Under the pieces are notes generated by a model. It did not search any database, was not told where the DNA came from, and saw nothing but the letters and a program-made list of their open reading frames with translations. A stretch of DNA of 64,000 nt. Origin: CAWDAQ01 sp963800325. Lineage in GTDB: Bacteria > Actinomycetota > Actinomycetes > Actinomycetales > Dermatophilaceae. This document shows, in pieces, positions 8,314 to 17,782 of this stretch; position 1 is the stretch's first letter; every line of letters begins with the position of its first letter. Location: the NCBI GenBank assembly GCA_963800325.1, contig CAWDAQ010000006.1:1-64000 (forward strand), written 5' to 3'. The position numbers and the translations under genes were made by a program.

Positions 8314-8556
8314 ATGAGCGCGGCAGCACCGGACCGGGAGAGCACCCGCTACCGAGACGCCGCCCTCGCGGTCGTCGCGGTGGCCTCGGGGGTGCTCCTC
8401 ACCCCGTACATCGGCATCGTCATCTGCGGGATCCTCGCCGCGATGCTCCCGGGGCGGCGGCGCGTGTTCCTCCTCATCGGGCTCGGCTGGCTGGTGTTCC
8501 TCCTGCTCTCGTTCCCGATGTTCGGCGGCGGGGAGTCCGGCGGCGGATCCCTCTAG
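8314..8556 (+). CDS. Small two-helix membrane protein of unknown function
   Basis: An 80-residue protein with a GGCGGGAG Shine-Dalgarno just upstream. A charged N-terminus (PDRESTRYRD) is followed by two hydrophobic helices (ALAVVAVASGVLLTPYIGIV and RVFLLIGLGWLVFLLLSF) and a glycine-rich tail. I do not recognise a family. It sits between the two copies of the attachment-flank repeat, so it may belong to a small older insertion rather than to the chromosome. Confidence 0.65.
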   Translation: MSAAAPDRESTRYRDAALAVVAVASGVLLTPYIGIVICGILAAMLPGRRRVFLLIGLGWLVFLLLSFPMFGGGESGGGSL

Positions 8557-8568
8557 GCCCGTACGGGG

Positions 8569-8608
8569 TCCTGTCACCCCGATCACCCGTCACCGCAGGT
8601 CAGGGCCG
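8569..8608 (+). repeat. Attachment-site flank repeat, copy B
   Basis: Forty bases match 8162-8202 with a single T-for-C change and one base missing. The copy includes the last bases of the tRNA 3' end but not the T-arm. It marks a second junction-like point 407 bp from the first, on the chromosomal side of the element. Confidence 0.75.
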
Positions 8609-8686
8609 TCAGAGGCCGCTCGCCCGTGGGTGAGCCCGAGGAACTTCAGCAACTCCGCGTGCCCCCGGGCCGTCGCGGGACCCGGT

Positions 8687-9388
8687 TCAGTCGGCGCAGC
8701 ATCCGTCCGCGCACCCGGGGGACGACGCCTCCCCGGGCGTCGTCTCGTGCAGTGCGGCGTTCGGGGCGCAGCAGCTGTCGCCCTGCCACGCCTCCCGGCC
8801 CTCCCTGACCGCGACGCCGGCGATGACCAGGGCCGCGACCGGATCGGCCCACGACCACCCGAACAGCCAGGTCACGCCCAGCCCGACGAGCAGCACGGCC
8901 GACAGGTACGTGCACAGCAGGGTCTGCTTCGAGTCCGCCACCGCCGACCTCGAGCCCAGCTCCCGGCCCGCGCGCCGCTGGGCCCGGGAGAGCACCGGCA
9001 TCACCACCAGGCTCACGGCGGCCAGGCCGAGACCGACCGGCGAGTGCTCTGCCCCGCCCGACCCGAGGAGCGACCTGACTGCCTCCACCGTCACGTACGC
9101 CGCCAGCGCGAAGAACGAGCAGGCGATCACCCGCAGCGCCACCTGCTCCCGCGCCTCCGGGTCCCGACCCGCGAACTGCCACGCCACCGCGGCCGCCGAG
9201 GACACCTCGATCACGGAGTCCAGGCCGAACCCGACCAGCGCGGTCGACGACGCCGCCCACCCCGCCCACAGCGCGACACCGGCCTCGACGACGTTGTACG
9301 TGATCGTCGCCGCCACGAGCAGGCGGATCCTGCGGGCGAGCAGGTCCCTGCGCCGGGCCCGGGGAGCCGAGAGGTCGACCGACGTCAC
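8687..9388 (-). CDS. CDF-family cation transporter with cysteine-rich tail
   Basis: A cation diffusion facilitator of about 233 residues. It has six predicted helices starting with LLVAATITYNVVEAGVALWA and the family metal site GFGLDSVIEVSSA in helix 2. A second site, ADSKQTLLCTYLS, is in helix 5, with D replacing the usual HxxxD histidine and cysteine after it. The C-terminus carries GDSCCAPN and GCADGCCAD, a likely metal-binding tail. The start GTG at 9388 overlaps the stop of a small upstream frame (GTGA); GTG 9427 is the alternative. The family exports divalent metals such as Zn, Cd, Co or Ni; the ion here cannot be named. Confidence 0.88.
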   Translation of the reverse strand: MTSVDLSAPRARRRDLLARRIRLLVAATITYNVVEAGVALWAGWAASSTALVGFGLDSVIEVSSAAAVAWQFAGRDPEAREQVALRVIACSFFALAAYVTVEAVRSLLGSGGAEHSPVGLGLAAVSLVVMPVLSRAQRRAGRELGSRSAVADSKQTLLCTYLSAVLLVGLGVTWLFGWSWADPVAALVIAGVAVREGREAWQGDSCCAPNAALHETTPGEASSPGCADGCCAD

Positions 9389-9471
9389 GCGACCGTCCTG
9401 CACGACTCGGGCCCTGCCACCGGGCACACCCGCGCCGGGGCGTCCACGTCGCAGTCGGTCACGGCGTCCAT
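9385..9471 (-). CDS. Possible 28-residue cysteine-containing leader peptide
   Basis: A short frame starting MDAVTDCDVDAPARVCPVAG has a G-rich stretch just upstream of its ATG. Its stop overlaps the preferred GTG of the CDF gene. It has three cysteines in 28 residues. It may be a translationally coupled leader, a metal-binding microprotein, or the tail of a lost ArsR-type regulator. Nothing beyond spacing and cysteine content supports it. Confidence 0.35.
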   Translation of the reverse strand: MDAVTDCDVDAPARVCPVAGPESCRTVA

Positions 9472-9483
9472 CGCCCCCGACGA

Positions 9484-9499
9484 TACACGCGGCCGTGTA
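9484..9499. promoter_or_regulatory. Palindrome upstream of the CDF operon
   Basis: TACACG (9484-9489) and CGTGTA (9494-9499) form a perfect inverted repeat around CGGC, 13 bp before the small frame's ATG. The position fits an operator over the promoter of a leftward metal-export unit. No regulator gene is adjacent. Confidence 0.45.
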
Positions 9500-9565
9500 C
9501 TCCCCTGAGCGCCCCGGGCGGACCCCGCCGCCGTCCCGTGCCGGGTGCCCGGTCGGGGACCGGGG

Positions 9566-9861
9566 CTACGCCTGGCCCCCGCCGTCCGCCGGGTCCGGCC
9601 CGTCGACGTTGACGACCGGTTCGCCGCTCCCGGCCCGGACGACCACGAGGGCGGACTCGCCGGACGTCGGGTTCCCCTCGCGGTGGACGGTGTGCGGCGG
9701 GACGAAGACGAAGTCCCCCACCTGCGCGTCGACGACGTCACGACCACCGGCCGGACTCCATCCGCAGGCCACCCGAGACGACGTAGATGTGGCTCTCGTA
9801 GTCCCCGTGGTGGTGCCACCCCGAGCGCATCCCCGGCTCGGTGGTGACGGACCCGTCCATT
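9566..9861 (-). pseudogene. Cupin-domain protein, frameshifted
   Basis: The first part (ATG 9861) reads MRSGWHHHGDYESHIYVVSG, the first cupin metal motif with its histidines. The frame then stops at a TGA. The second motif continues in another frame: GDFVFVPPHTVHREGNP and VVVRAGSGEPVVNVDGP, up to 9566. The break lies near 9750 in a GGCCGGTGG stretch. The family normally has about 30 more N-terminal residues, and none are visible in frame here. So the copy is probably a remnant, or the window has an indel at this point. Confidence 0.75.
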
Positions 9862-9972
9862 CCCGGATACCTCCGACATTCCGCCGTGGGCGCGTGGGTG
9901 TCAGCCGGGTGCTGAGGCCATCCCGGCTACCGTGAACCGACTGGACCCCAGCCCCCGAGCGCGAGGAGAGTC

Positions 9973-12900
9973 ATGCCCGCTCAGGCCCCCTCCTACCTGT
10001 CGGACCGCTCCCCGGGCAGCGGGAGCCTGCCCGCCCGGAGCACGGTGCGGACCGACGCCCCGCAGATCGACCTGAACGGGGAGTGGGCGTTCCGGCTGCG
10101 TCCGACCGCCGCCGTGGACGAGGCCACCGACGACCTGCCGCTGCCGGACCTCGACGACGCGCAGTGGGACCGGATCGTGGTGCCGTCGAGCTGGGTCCTC
10201 GACGAGCGTCACCGCTGGGGCACGCCGATCTACACCAACATCCAGTACCCCTTCCCCGTGGACCCGCCGGCCGTCCCCGACGAGAACCCCACCGGGGAGT
10301 ACCGGCGCCACGTCGACGTGCCGGAGAGCCTGGTCGGCGACGGCCGCACCGTCCTCCGCCTCGACGGCGTCGAGTCCACCTACCGGGTCTGGTGGAACGG
10401 CACCCCGGTCGGGGTGGGCAAGGGCAGCCGGCTCGCGCACGAGTTCGACGTCACGGACCTCGTCCACCCCGGACGCAACACCGTGGCGATCCGCGTCCAC
10501 CAGTGGTCGGACGCGAGCTACCTCGAGGACCAGGACCAGTGGTGGCTGCCGGGGATCTTCCGCGACGTCACGCTGGTCTCGCGGCCGGCGGGCGCGGTCG
10601 AGGACGTCTGGCTGCGCACGTCGTTCCGGGACGGGGTCGCCGGCCTCGACCCCGAGGTGCGCGCCGACCCCGGGGCGTTCCCCGTCCGGCTCACCGTCGA
10701 CGAGCTCGGCGTCGACGTGCTGTGGTCGACCCCGGAGGAGGTCGGCCCGCTCACCCTGCCGGGCGCGCAGCCGTGGTCGGCGGAGGACCCCCGGCTCTAC
10801 ACCGCGACCGTGGCCAACGACGCCGAGACCCTGACGCTGCGCCTGGGCTTCCGCACGGTCGAGGTCGTCGGCGACCGGCTCCTCGCCAACGGCCGGCGGC
10901 TCGTGTTCCACGGGATGAACCGCCATGAGGCCCACCCCGAGCGGGGTCGCGTGTTCGACGAGGAGCACGCCCGGGCCGACCTCGCCCGGATGAAGCGCTT
11001 CAACGTCACCGCGATCCGCACGAGCCACTACCCGCCCCACCCGCGCCTGCTGGACCTCGCCGACGAGATCGGCCTCTGGGTCGTCCTCGAGTGCGACCTG
11101 GAGACCCACGGCTTCGCGATGACGTCCACCGTGCAGGGCGACGCCGCGGGCGAGCGCGTCGAGCGGCTGCGGCGGCTGTCCGCGCGCGACGACGGCCACG
11201 TCGCCCCCGGCCCCTCCCCCTGGGCGGGCAACCCGAGCGACGACCTCGAGTGGCGCGAGGCCTACCTCGACCGCATCCGGCGCACCGTCGAGCGGGACAA
11301 GAACCACGCCAGCGTCGTCGTGTGGTCGCTCGGCAACGAGTCCGGCACCGGGTGCAACCTCGCCGCGATGGCCGCGTGGGTCCACGACCGCGACCCGGGA
11401 CGGCCGGTGCACTACGAGGGCGACTACGCCGGGGCCTACACGGACGTGTACTCGCGGATGTACGCGACCGTGCCCGAGACCGAGTCCATCGGCACCGACG
11501 ACGGCGCCCTCCTGCTCGGCTGCTCGGCCGCGGAGTCCACGCGCCAGCGGTCCAAGCCGTTCCTGCAGTGCGAGTACGTCCACGCCATGGGCAACGGGCC
11601 CGGCGGCATCGCCCAGTACGAGGACCTCGTCGACCGCCTCCCCCGTCTGCACGGCGGGTTCGTCTGGGAGTGGCGCGACCACGGCCTGCGGTCCACCACA
11701 CCGGACGGGCGCCCGTTCTTCGCCTACGGCGGGGACTTCGACGAGGTCGTCCACGACGGCAACTTCGTCATGGACGGGATGGTCCTCTCCGACGACACCC
11801 CGACCCCCGGGCTGGTCGAGTACGCGGCGGTCGCGGCGCCGTTCCGGATCTGCGCCGACGGGCCCTCGCTGCGCATCGCCAACCGTCGCCACTCCCGCGG
11901 CACCGAGGACGTGGAGGTCGTCTGGGCGGCCGAGAGCAGCGCGGCGACGCTCGCCACCGGCCGGTTCGACGACCTCGACGTCCCGGCCGGGGCGTCCGTG
12001 AGCGTCCCCCTTCCCGACGCGCCGGCGGTGCCCGAGGAGAGCTGGCTGACCGTCGAGGTCCGCACCCGCGGGGCGAGCACGTGGGCGCCCGCCGGGCACG
12101 TGCTGGCGCGCGGGCAGGTCCACCTCTCGGGCCCCGGGACGGCGGCAGGCCCGCGGCCCAAGGCGGTCCCGACCGGCCCCCGACGGGACGGGACCGGGCC
12201 CGCCGAGCCCGGGCCGGCCGAGCCCGGACCGGTGGAGCTCGGCCCGGCAGGGCTGGACGGGGCGACCCTGACCGCCCTGGCCGGCATGGCCGCGTCCGGG
12301 CCGACGCTGGAGCTCTACCGCGCCCCCACCGACAACGACGCCCGCGCCTCGCACGGCAGCTACGACCTCGCCGACCCCCGCACGGCACCCGACGGGGTGC
12401 CCGCACCGCCGGTGGCGGAGACGTGGACGCGCGTCGGGCTCGACCGGCTCGCCGCTCGCGTCCTCGCCCAGGGCCAGGACGACTCCGGGGCCTGGGAGCG
12501 CACCCGCTGGGGCGCGGCCGCGGGCCGCGAGTTCGTCCTCACCGAGACGACGTGGCAGCCGACCGAGGCCGGGGTCCTGCTCACGGTCGACGTGCTGCCG
12601 TCGGCCGGCTGGGACATGACCTGGCCGCGCATCGGGATCCGGTTCGCCCTCCCCCGCGACCTCGAGCGCGCCGAGTGGTTCGGGCTGGGCCCGGGCGAGG
12701 CCTACCCGGACAGCATGGCCGCCGCCCGGTTGGGACGGTGGTCGTCCTCGATCGACGCACTGACCACGGAGTACGCCGTGCCGCAGGAGAGCGGCCACCG
12801 GCCCGGTCTGCGCGAGCTCGTCGTCTCCGGGCCGGCGGGTGCGCTGCGCGTCGAGGCCGTGGCCGACTCCGCGGGGCGCCTGCCGGGGTTCACCCTGCGC

Positions 12901-13098
12901 CGGCACACGCCGCAGCAGGTCGCTGCGGCCCGCCACCCCCACGAGCTGCCCGAGCCGACGCACACGTGGCTCACGGTCGACGCCGCCCAGCACGGCCTGG
13001 GCTCCCGGGCGTGTGGACCGGACGTGTGGCCGGACGCCGCGCTCCGCCCCCACGCCCGGACGATCCGCCTCCACCTGTCGGCCGCCGACCGGCGGTGA
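9973..13098 (+). CDS. lacZ: Beta-galactosidase, GH2 LacZ type
   Basis: A 1041-residue cytoplasmic glycoside hydrolase family 2 enzyme that cleaves terminal beta-galactosides such as lactose. The five LacZ domains are present: sugar-binding jelly roll (about 30-210), Ig-like domain, TIM barrel (about 300-590), linker and the C-terminal beta-sandwich. The acid/base Glu456 lies in SLGNESGTG and the nucleophile Glu534 in FLQCEYVHAMGNG. A GAGGAGA Shine-Dalgarno precedes the ATG. Odd: a Pro/Gly/Ala-rich insert with AEPGP repeats around residues 725-760 separates the C-terminal domains. No sugar transporter or regulator is directly beside it, so it seems monocistronic. Confidence 0.96.
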   Translation: MPAQAPSYLSDRSPGSGSLPARSTVRTDAPQIDLNGEWAFRLRPTAAVDEATDDLPLPDLDDAQWDRIVVPSSWVLDERHRWGTPIYTNIQYPFPVDPPAVPDENPTGEYRRHVDVPESLVGDGRTVLRLDGVESTYRVWWNGTPVGVGKGSRLAHEFDVTDLVHPGRNTVAIRVHQWSDASYLEDQDQWWLPGIFRDVTLVSRPAGAVEDVWLRTSFRDGVAGLDPEVRADPGAFPVRLTVDELGVDVLWSTPEEVGPLTLPGAQPWSAEDPRLYTATVANDAETLTLRLGFRTVEVVGDRLLANGRRLVFHGMNRHEAHPERGRVFDEEHARADLARMKRFNVTAIRTSHYPPHPRLLDLADEIGLWVVLECDLETHGFAMTSTVQGDAAGERVERLRRLSARDDGHVAPGPSPWAGNPSDDLEWREAYLDRIRRTVERDKNHASVVVWSLGNESGTGCNLAAMAAWVHDRDPGRPVHYEGDYAGAYTDVYSRMYATVPETESIGTDDGALLLGCSAAESTRQRSKPFLQCEYVHAMGNGPGGIAQYEDLVDRLPRLHGGFVWEWRDHGLRSTTPDGRPFFAYGGDFDEVVHDGNFVMDGMVLSDDTPTPGLVEYAAVAAPFRICADGPSLRIANRRHSRGTEDVEVVWAAESSAATLATGRFDDLDVPAGASVSVPLPDAPAVPEESWLTVEVRTRGASTWAPAGHVLARGQVHLSGPGTAAGPRPKAVPTGPRRDGTGPAEPGPAEPGPVELGPAGLDGATLTALAGMAASGPTLELYRAPTDNDARASHGSYDLADPRTAPDGVPAPPVAETWTRVGLDRLAARVLAQGQDDSGAWERTRWGAAAGREFVLTETTWQPTEAGVLLTVDVLPSAGWDMTWPRIGIRFALPRDLERAEWFGLGPGEAYPDSMAAARLGRWSSSIDALTTEYAVPQESGHRPGLRELVVSGPAGALRVEAVADSAGRLPGFTLRRHTPQQVAAARHPHELPEPTHTWLTVDAAQHGLGSRACGPDVWPDAALRPHARTIRLHLSAADRR

Positions 13099-13206
13099 CC
13101 GCCCGGCCGTGAACCCCCGGGCCGAACGAGTCGCCGGCCCCGGGTCCGGTGGGTAGCCTCGACCCCTGGGGGGCAGGGCGCCTCCGCGGCAGCCCGGGAG
13201 GCTCCC

Positions 13207-13887
13207 ATGGACGTGTCGATCACCGCCGGCCCCGCGTTCGCCATGGGGACGGTCACCCTGCCGCCCGGGGGCTCGGTCCGGGTCGAGGCGGGCGCGATGG
13301 CGATGACCCGGGGCGACATCGAGGTCGAGACCTCGACCCGCGGCGGGTTCCTCAAGGGCCTCCGGCGCAGCCTCGGCGGGGAGAGCTTCTTCGTCAACGA
13401 CTTCCGCTCCGGCTCCGGCGGCCAGGTCGGTGTGGCCGCGACCCTGCCGGGGGACATGACGACGGTCCCGCTCGACGGCGGCCGGTCCCTGCTCGTCCAG
13501 TCCGGGTCCTGGTGCGCCTCGGACCCCGGCGTCGACGTCGACTCGACGTGGGGCGGCGGCAGGTCGTTCTTCAGCGGGGAGGGGCTCATCCTGCTGCGCT
13601 GCACCGGCCCCGGTGACCTGCTGCTCTCCTCCTACGGCGCGATCGTCGGCACCGAGCTCGCCGCAGGCGAGACGATGACCCTCGACACCGGTCACGTCGT
13701 GGCCTTCGACGACACGGTGGACTACCACGTCCGCAAGGCCGGCAGCTGGAAGTCGACGCTGCTCGGCGGCGAGGGCCTCGTGACCGACTTCCACGGCCCG
13801 GGCCGCGTCTGGCTGCAGACGCGGTCGAGCAACGACCTCGTCGACTGGATCCGGCGGGTCAACCCGCAGCGGACGTCCAGCTCCTGA
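13207..13887 (+). CDS. AIM24/TIGR00266-family protein
   Basis: A 226-residue all-beta protein of the AIM24 (DUF124) family. Hallmarks are VRVEAGAMAMTRGDIEVET near the start, GGFLKGLRRSLGGESFFVN, the GEGLILLRCTGPGDLLLSSYG strand repeat (seen in part) and the end WLQTRSSNDLVDWI. The family forms double-barrel trimers in other bacteria; its function is unknown, although the mitochondrial relative organises inner-membrane complexes. A GGGAGG site precedes the ATG. It is monocistronic, followed by about 250 bp with no gene. Confidence 0.9.
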   Translation: MDVSITAGPAFAMGTVTLPPGGSVRVEAGAMAMTRGDIEVETSTRGGFLKGLRRSLGGESFFVNDFRSGSGGQVGVAATLPGDMTTVPLDGGRSLLVQSGSWCASDPGVDVDSTWGGGRSFFSGEGLILLRCTGPGDLLLSSYGAIVGTELAAGETMTLDTGHVVAFDDTVDYHVRKAGSWKSTLLGGEGLVTDFHGPGRVWLQTRSSNDLVDWIRRVNPQRTSSS

Positions 13888-14137
13888 AACGCCGGCGCCG
13901 GGCCGGTGGCGTCGCAGCCGGGGCTGCTCATTCGAGCCGCTCGGCCAGCGCGACGACGATCCCGCAGATGCGTCGTCGGGTGTGGGGAAGCCCCCGGGAG
14001 GTTCCGACCAACCGGGAGCCATCTCGAGGGGGAGGGCGGCAAGATTGGTGCCGGCGGGGTGTCGTATCGGCGGGGCGCCGTTCGTGGTGAGGGTGACAAG
14101 CGGTCACCGGGACCGCTCGGAACCGAGGAGGAGAACG

Positions 14138-14500
14138 ATGACGCACTACCTGATGGCCGTGCACGGTCCGGTCGAGAGAAGCGAGTTCGGCGACTACGGT
14201 TCCAAGGAGGAGATGGAGGCCGCGTTCGCCGCGACCGACGCCTTCAACGAGCGGCTCAAGGCCGAGGGCTACTGGGTGTTCGCCGGGGGGCTCGCGCCCG
14301 CCACCACGGCGACCGTCGTCGACGGCCGGGGCGAGACCCCCGTGCTGACCGACGGCCCCTACCTGGAGACCAAGGAGGTGATCGGGGGCTTCTGGGTGAT
14401 CGACGCCCCCGACCTCGACGTGGCGCTCCGGCTCGCGGCGGAGGGGTCCAAGGCGTGCCGGGGCGAGGTCGAGGTCCGTCCCTTCGACGGCCTCGCCTGA
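14138..14500 (+). CDS. YCII/DGPF-domain protein paired with the sigma factor
   Basis: A 120-residue protein of the DGPF/YCII superfamily, with MTHYLMAVHGPVE at the start, then TDGPYLETKEVIGGFWVIDA and PDLDVALRLAAE. A GAGGAGGAG site precedes the ATG. It sits 18 bp before an ECF sigma gene. In ECF42 systems the DGPF gene is the sigma factor's direct target and neighbour. A TGTCGT (14060) followed by CGTTCG (14079) upstream could be part of an autoregulated ECF promoter, but this is weak. The substrate is unknown. Confidence 0.9.
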   Translation: MTHYLMAVHGPVERSEFGDYGSKEEMEAAFAATDAFNERLKAEGYWVFAGGLAPATTATVVDGRGETPVLTDGPYLETKEVIGGFWVIDAPDLDVALRLAAEGSKACRGEVEVRPFDGLA

Positions 14501-14518
14501 ACCGGCACGCCCCGGCCC

Positions 14519-15730
14519 ATGGCGGAGGAGGCCACGGCACTCGAGCGGGTCTTCCGCGAGGAGTACGGCCGCCTGATCGCCTCGCTCGTCCGCCGCTTCG
14601 GCGACATCGACGTCGCCGAGGAGGCGGCGGGCGAGGCGATCCTGGCCGCGCTGGAGAAGTGGCCGGACTCGGGGATCCCCCCCAACCCCGGAGCCTGGCT
14701 CACGACCACCGCGGGCAACCGCGCGATCGACCGGATACGCCGCGAGAAGCACCGCGGCCCCAAGCACCGGGCGGCACTGATGGTCCACGACGACACGCCC
14801 CCCGCGCCCACCGGGCCCGTCGGGGACGACCGGCTCCGGCTGCTGTTCACCTGCTGCCACCCCGCCCTGGCCCCCGAGGCGCGGATCGCGCTCACGCTCC
14901 GGCTCCTGGGCGGGTTGACCGTCCCCGAGATCGCGCGGGCGTTCCTCGCACCCGAGGCCACGGTGGCGCAGCGGATCACCCGGGCGAAGAAGAAGATCGC
15001 GGCGGCGCGGGTGCCCTACCGGGTGCCGGAGGCGGCCGACCTCCCCGAGCGACTCGGCGGCGTCCTGACGGTGCTGTTCCTCGTCTTCAACGAGGGCTAC
15101 CTCGCGAGCGGCGACGGCGACCCGGTCCGCGGCGAGCTCACCGTGGAGGCGATCCGGCTCACGCGCGTCCTCCGCGACCTGCTGCCCGGGGAGCCGGAGG
15201 TCGCCGGTCTCCTCGGGCTGCTCCTGCTCACCGATGCCAGGCGCGAGGCACGGGTCCGCGGTGGGCAGCTGGTCCCGCTCGACGAGCAGGACCGCCCGGG
15301 CTGGGACCGGACGCTGATCGCGGAGGGCCACGACCTGGTCCGGTGGTGCCTCGAGACCGACCGGCCCGGCCGCTACCAGCTGCTCGCCGCGATCAGCGCC
15401 GTGCACACCGACGCCCCCACGGCGCGTGAGACGGACTGGTCCCAGGTGGTGGCACTCTACGACCAGCTCGCCCGCCTCGACCCCTCCCCCGTCGTCGCGC
15501 TCAACCGGGCGGTCGCGGTCGCCGAGCTCGACGGCCCGGAGGTCGCCCTCGCCCTGGTCGACCCGTTGCCGCTCGCCGGGTACCACGCATGGCACGCCAC
15601 GCGCGCGGACCTGCTCCGCCGGCTCGGACGCGGCGTCGAGGCACGGGAGGCGTACACCGCGGCGATCGCCGCGACCCAGAACACCGCCGAGCGGGCCTAC
15701 CTCAGCCGACGGCGCGGCGAGCTCGTGTAG
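14519..15730 (+). CDS. ECF42-type sigma factor with long C-terminal TPR-like domain
   Basis: A 403-residue ECF sigma factor. Region 2 lies at residues about 10-75 (FREEYGRLIASLVRRFGDID, ending IDRIRREKH) and region 4 at about 115-165 (TVPEIARAFLAPEATVAQRI). The long C-terminal extension (FNEGYLASGDGDPVR, LVRWCLETDRPGRYQLLAAI, then VALNRAVAVAELDGP) is the DUF6596/TPR module that defines ECF42. This group lacks an anti-sigma factor, and its C-terminal part is needed for activity. Its partner is the upstream YCII gene. Confidence 0.93.
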   Translation: MAEEATALERVFREEYGRLIASLVRRFGDIDVAEEAAGEAILAALEKWPDSGIPPNPGAWLTTTAGNRAIDRIRREKHRGPKHRAALMVHDDTPPAPTGPVGDDRLRLLFTCCHPALAPEARIALTLRLLGGLTVPEIARAFLAPEATVAQRITRAKKKIAAARVPYRVPEAADLPERLGGVLTVLFLVFNEGYLASGDGDPVRGELTVEAIRLTRVLRDLLPGEPEVAGLLGLLLLTDARREARVRGGQLVPLDEQDRPGWDRTLIAEGHDLVRWCLETDRPGRYQLLAAISAVHTDAPTARETDWSQVVALYDQLARLDPSPVVALNRAVAVAELDGPEVALALVDPLPLAGYHAWHATRADLLRRLGRGVEAREAYTAAIAATQNTAERAYLSRRRGELV

Positions 15731-15800
15731 TCGCCACCGGTGGGCGCGTTCGCGTCCCCGCGACAGCGAGGAGCGCTACGCTTCCCGACAGGGAGGGGCC

Positions 15801-16016
15801 ATGTCCATGTCGATCCTGATCGCGGTCGTGATGATCGCCATCTTCGTCCTCGCCGTCGTGGCGGCGGTCATCGGGCTCGTGCTGGTGGCCGTCCACCGCC
15901 ACCGGGACCACCGGACCGCCCAACAGCGCTGGGAGGACGAGCACGGGGACGAGGACACCACGTCCGCGAAGACCCCGCCCGGGCCCCAGAACATGTGGTT
16001 CGGCACCGGCCGGTGA
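15801..16016 (+). CDS. Small single-helix membrane protein
   Basis: A 71-residue protein with one N-terminal membrane helix (AVVMIAIFVLAVVAAVIGLV) and a charged, acidic cytoplasmic tail ending PGPQNMWFGTGR. A GGGAGGGG Shine-Dalgarno directly precedes the ATG. No family recognised. Confidence 0.65.
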   Translation: MSMSILIAVVMIAIFVLAVVAAVIGLVLVAVHRHRDHRTAQQRWEDEHGDEDTTSAKTPPGPQNMWFGTGR

Positions 16017-16022
16017 GGTCCA

Positions 16023-16041
16023 CCGGGGCGACTCCCCCCGG
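16023..16041. terminator. Hairpin between convergent genes
   Basis: CCGGGG (16023-16028) pairs with CCCCGG (16036-16041) across a 7-base loop. It lies in the 50-bp gap between the rightward small gene and the leftward ABC-F gene, the expected place for a shared terminator. No U-tract. Confidence 0.4.
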
Positions 16042-16066
16042 CCTGCCGCCGTGGGCCGCCTCGCGG

Positions 16067-17719
<1,653 letters not shown>

Positions 17720-17782
17720 GCACCGATCGTAGGTTCTCCGGGCGTTGCCCGGTCCTCCCCTCCGGGCCGCGGTGGCGTCCTG

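Noticed and set aside
9901..14022. A 1373-codon open frame on the minus strand
   Set aside because: It is antisense to the beta-galactosidase and AIM24 genes. Its composition is arginine/glycine/proline-rich without any domain, as expected for GC-rich antisense frames.
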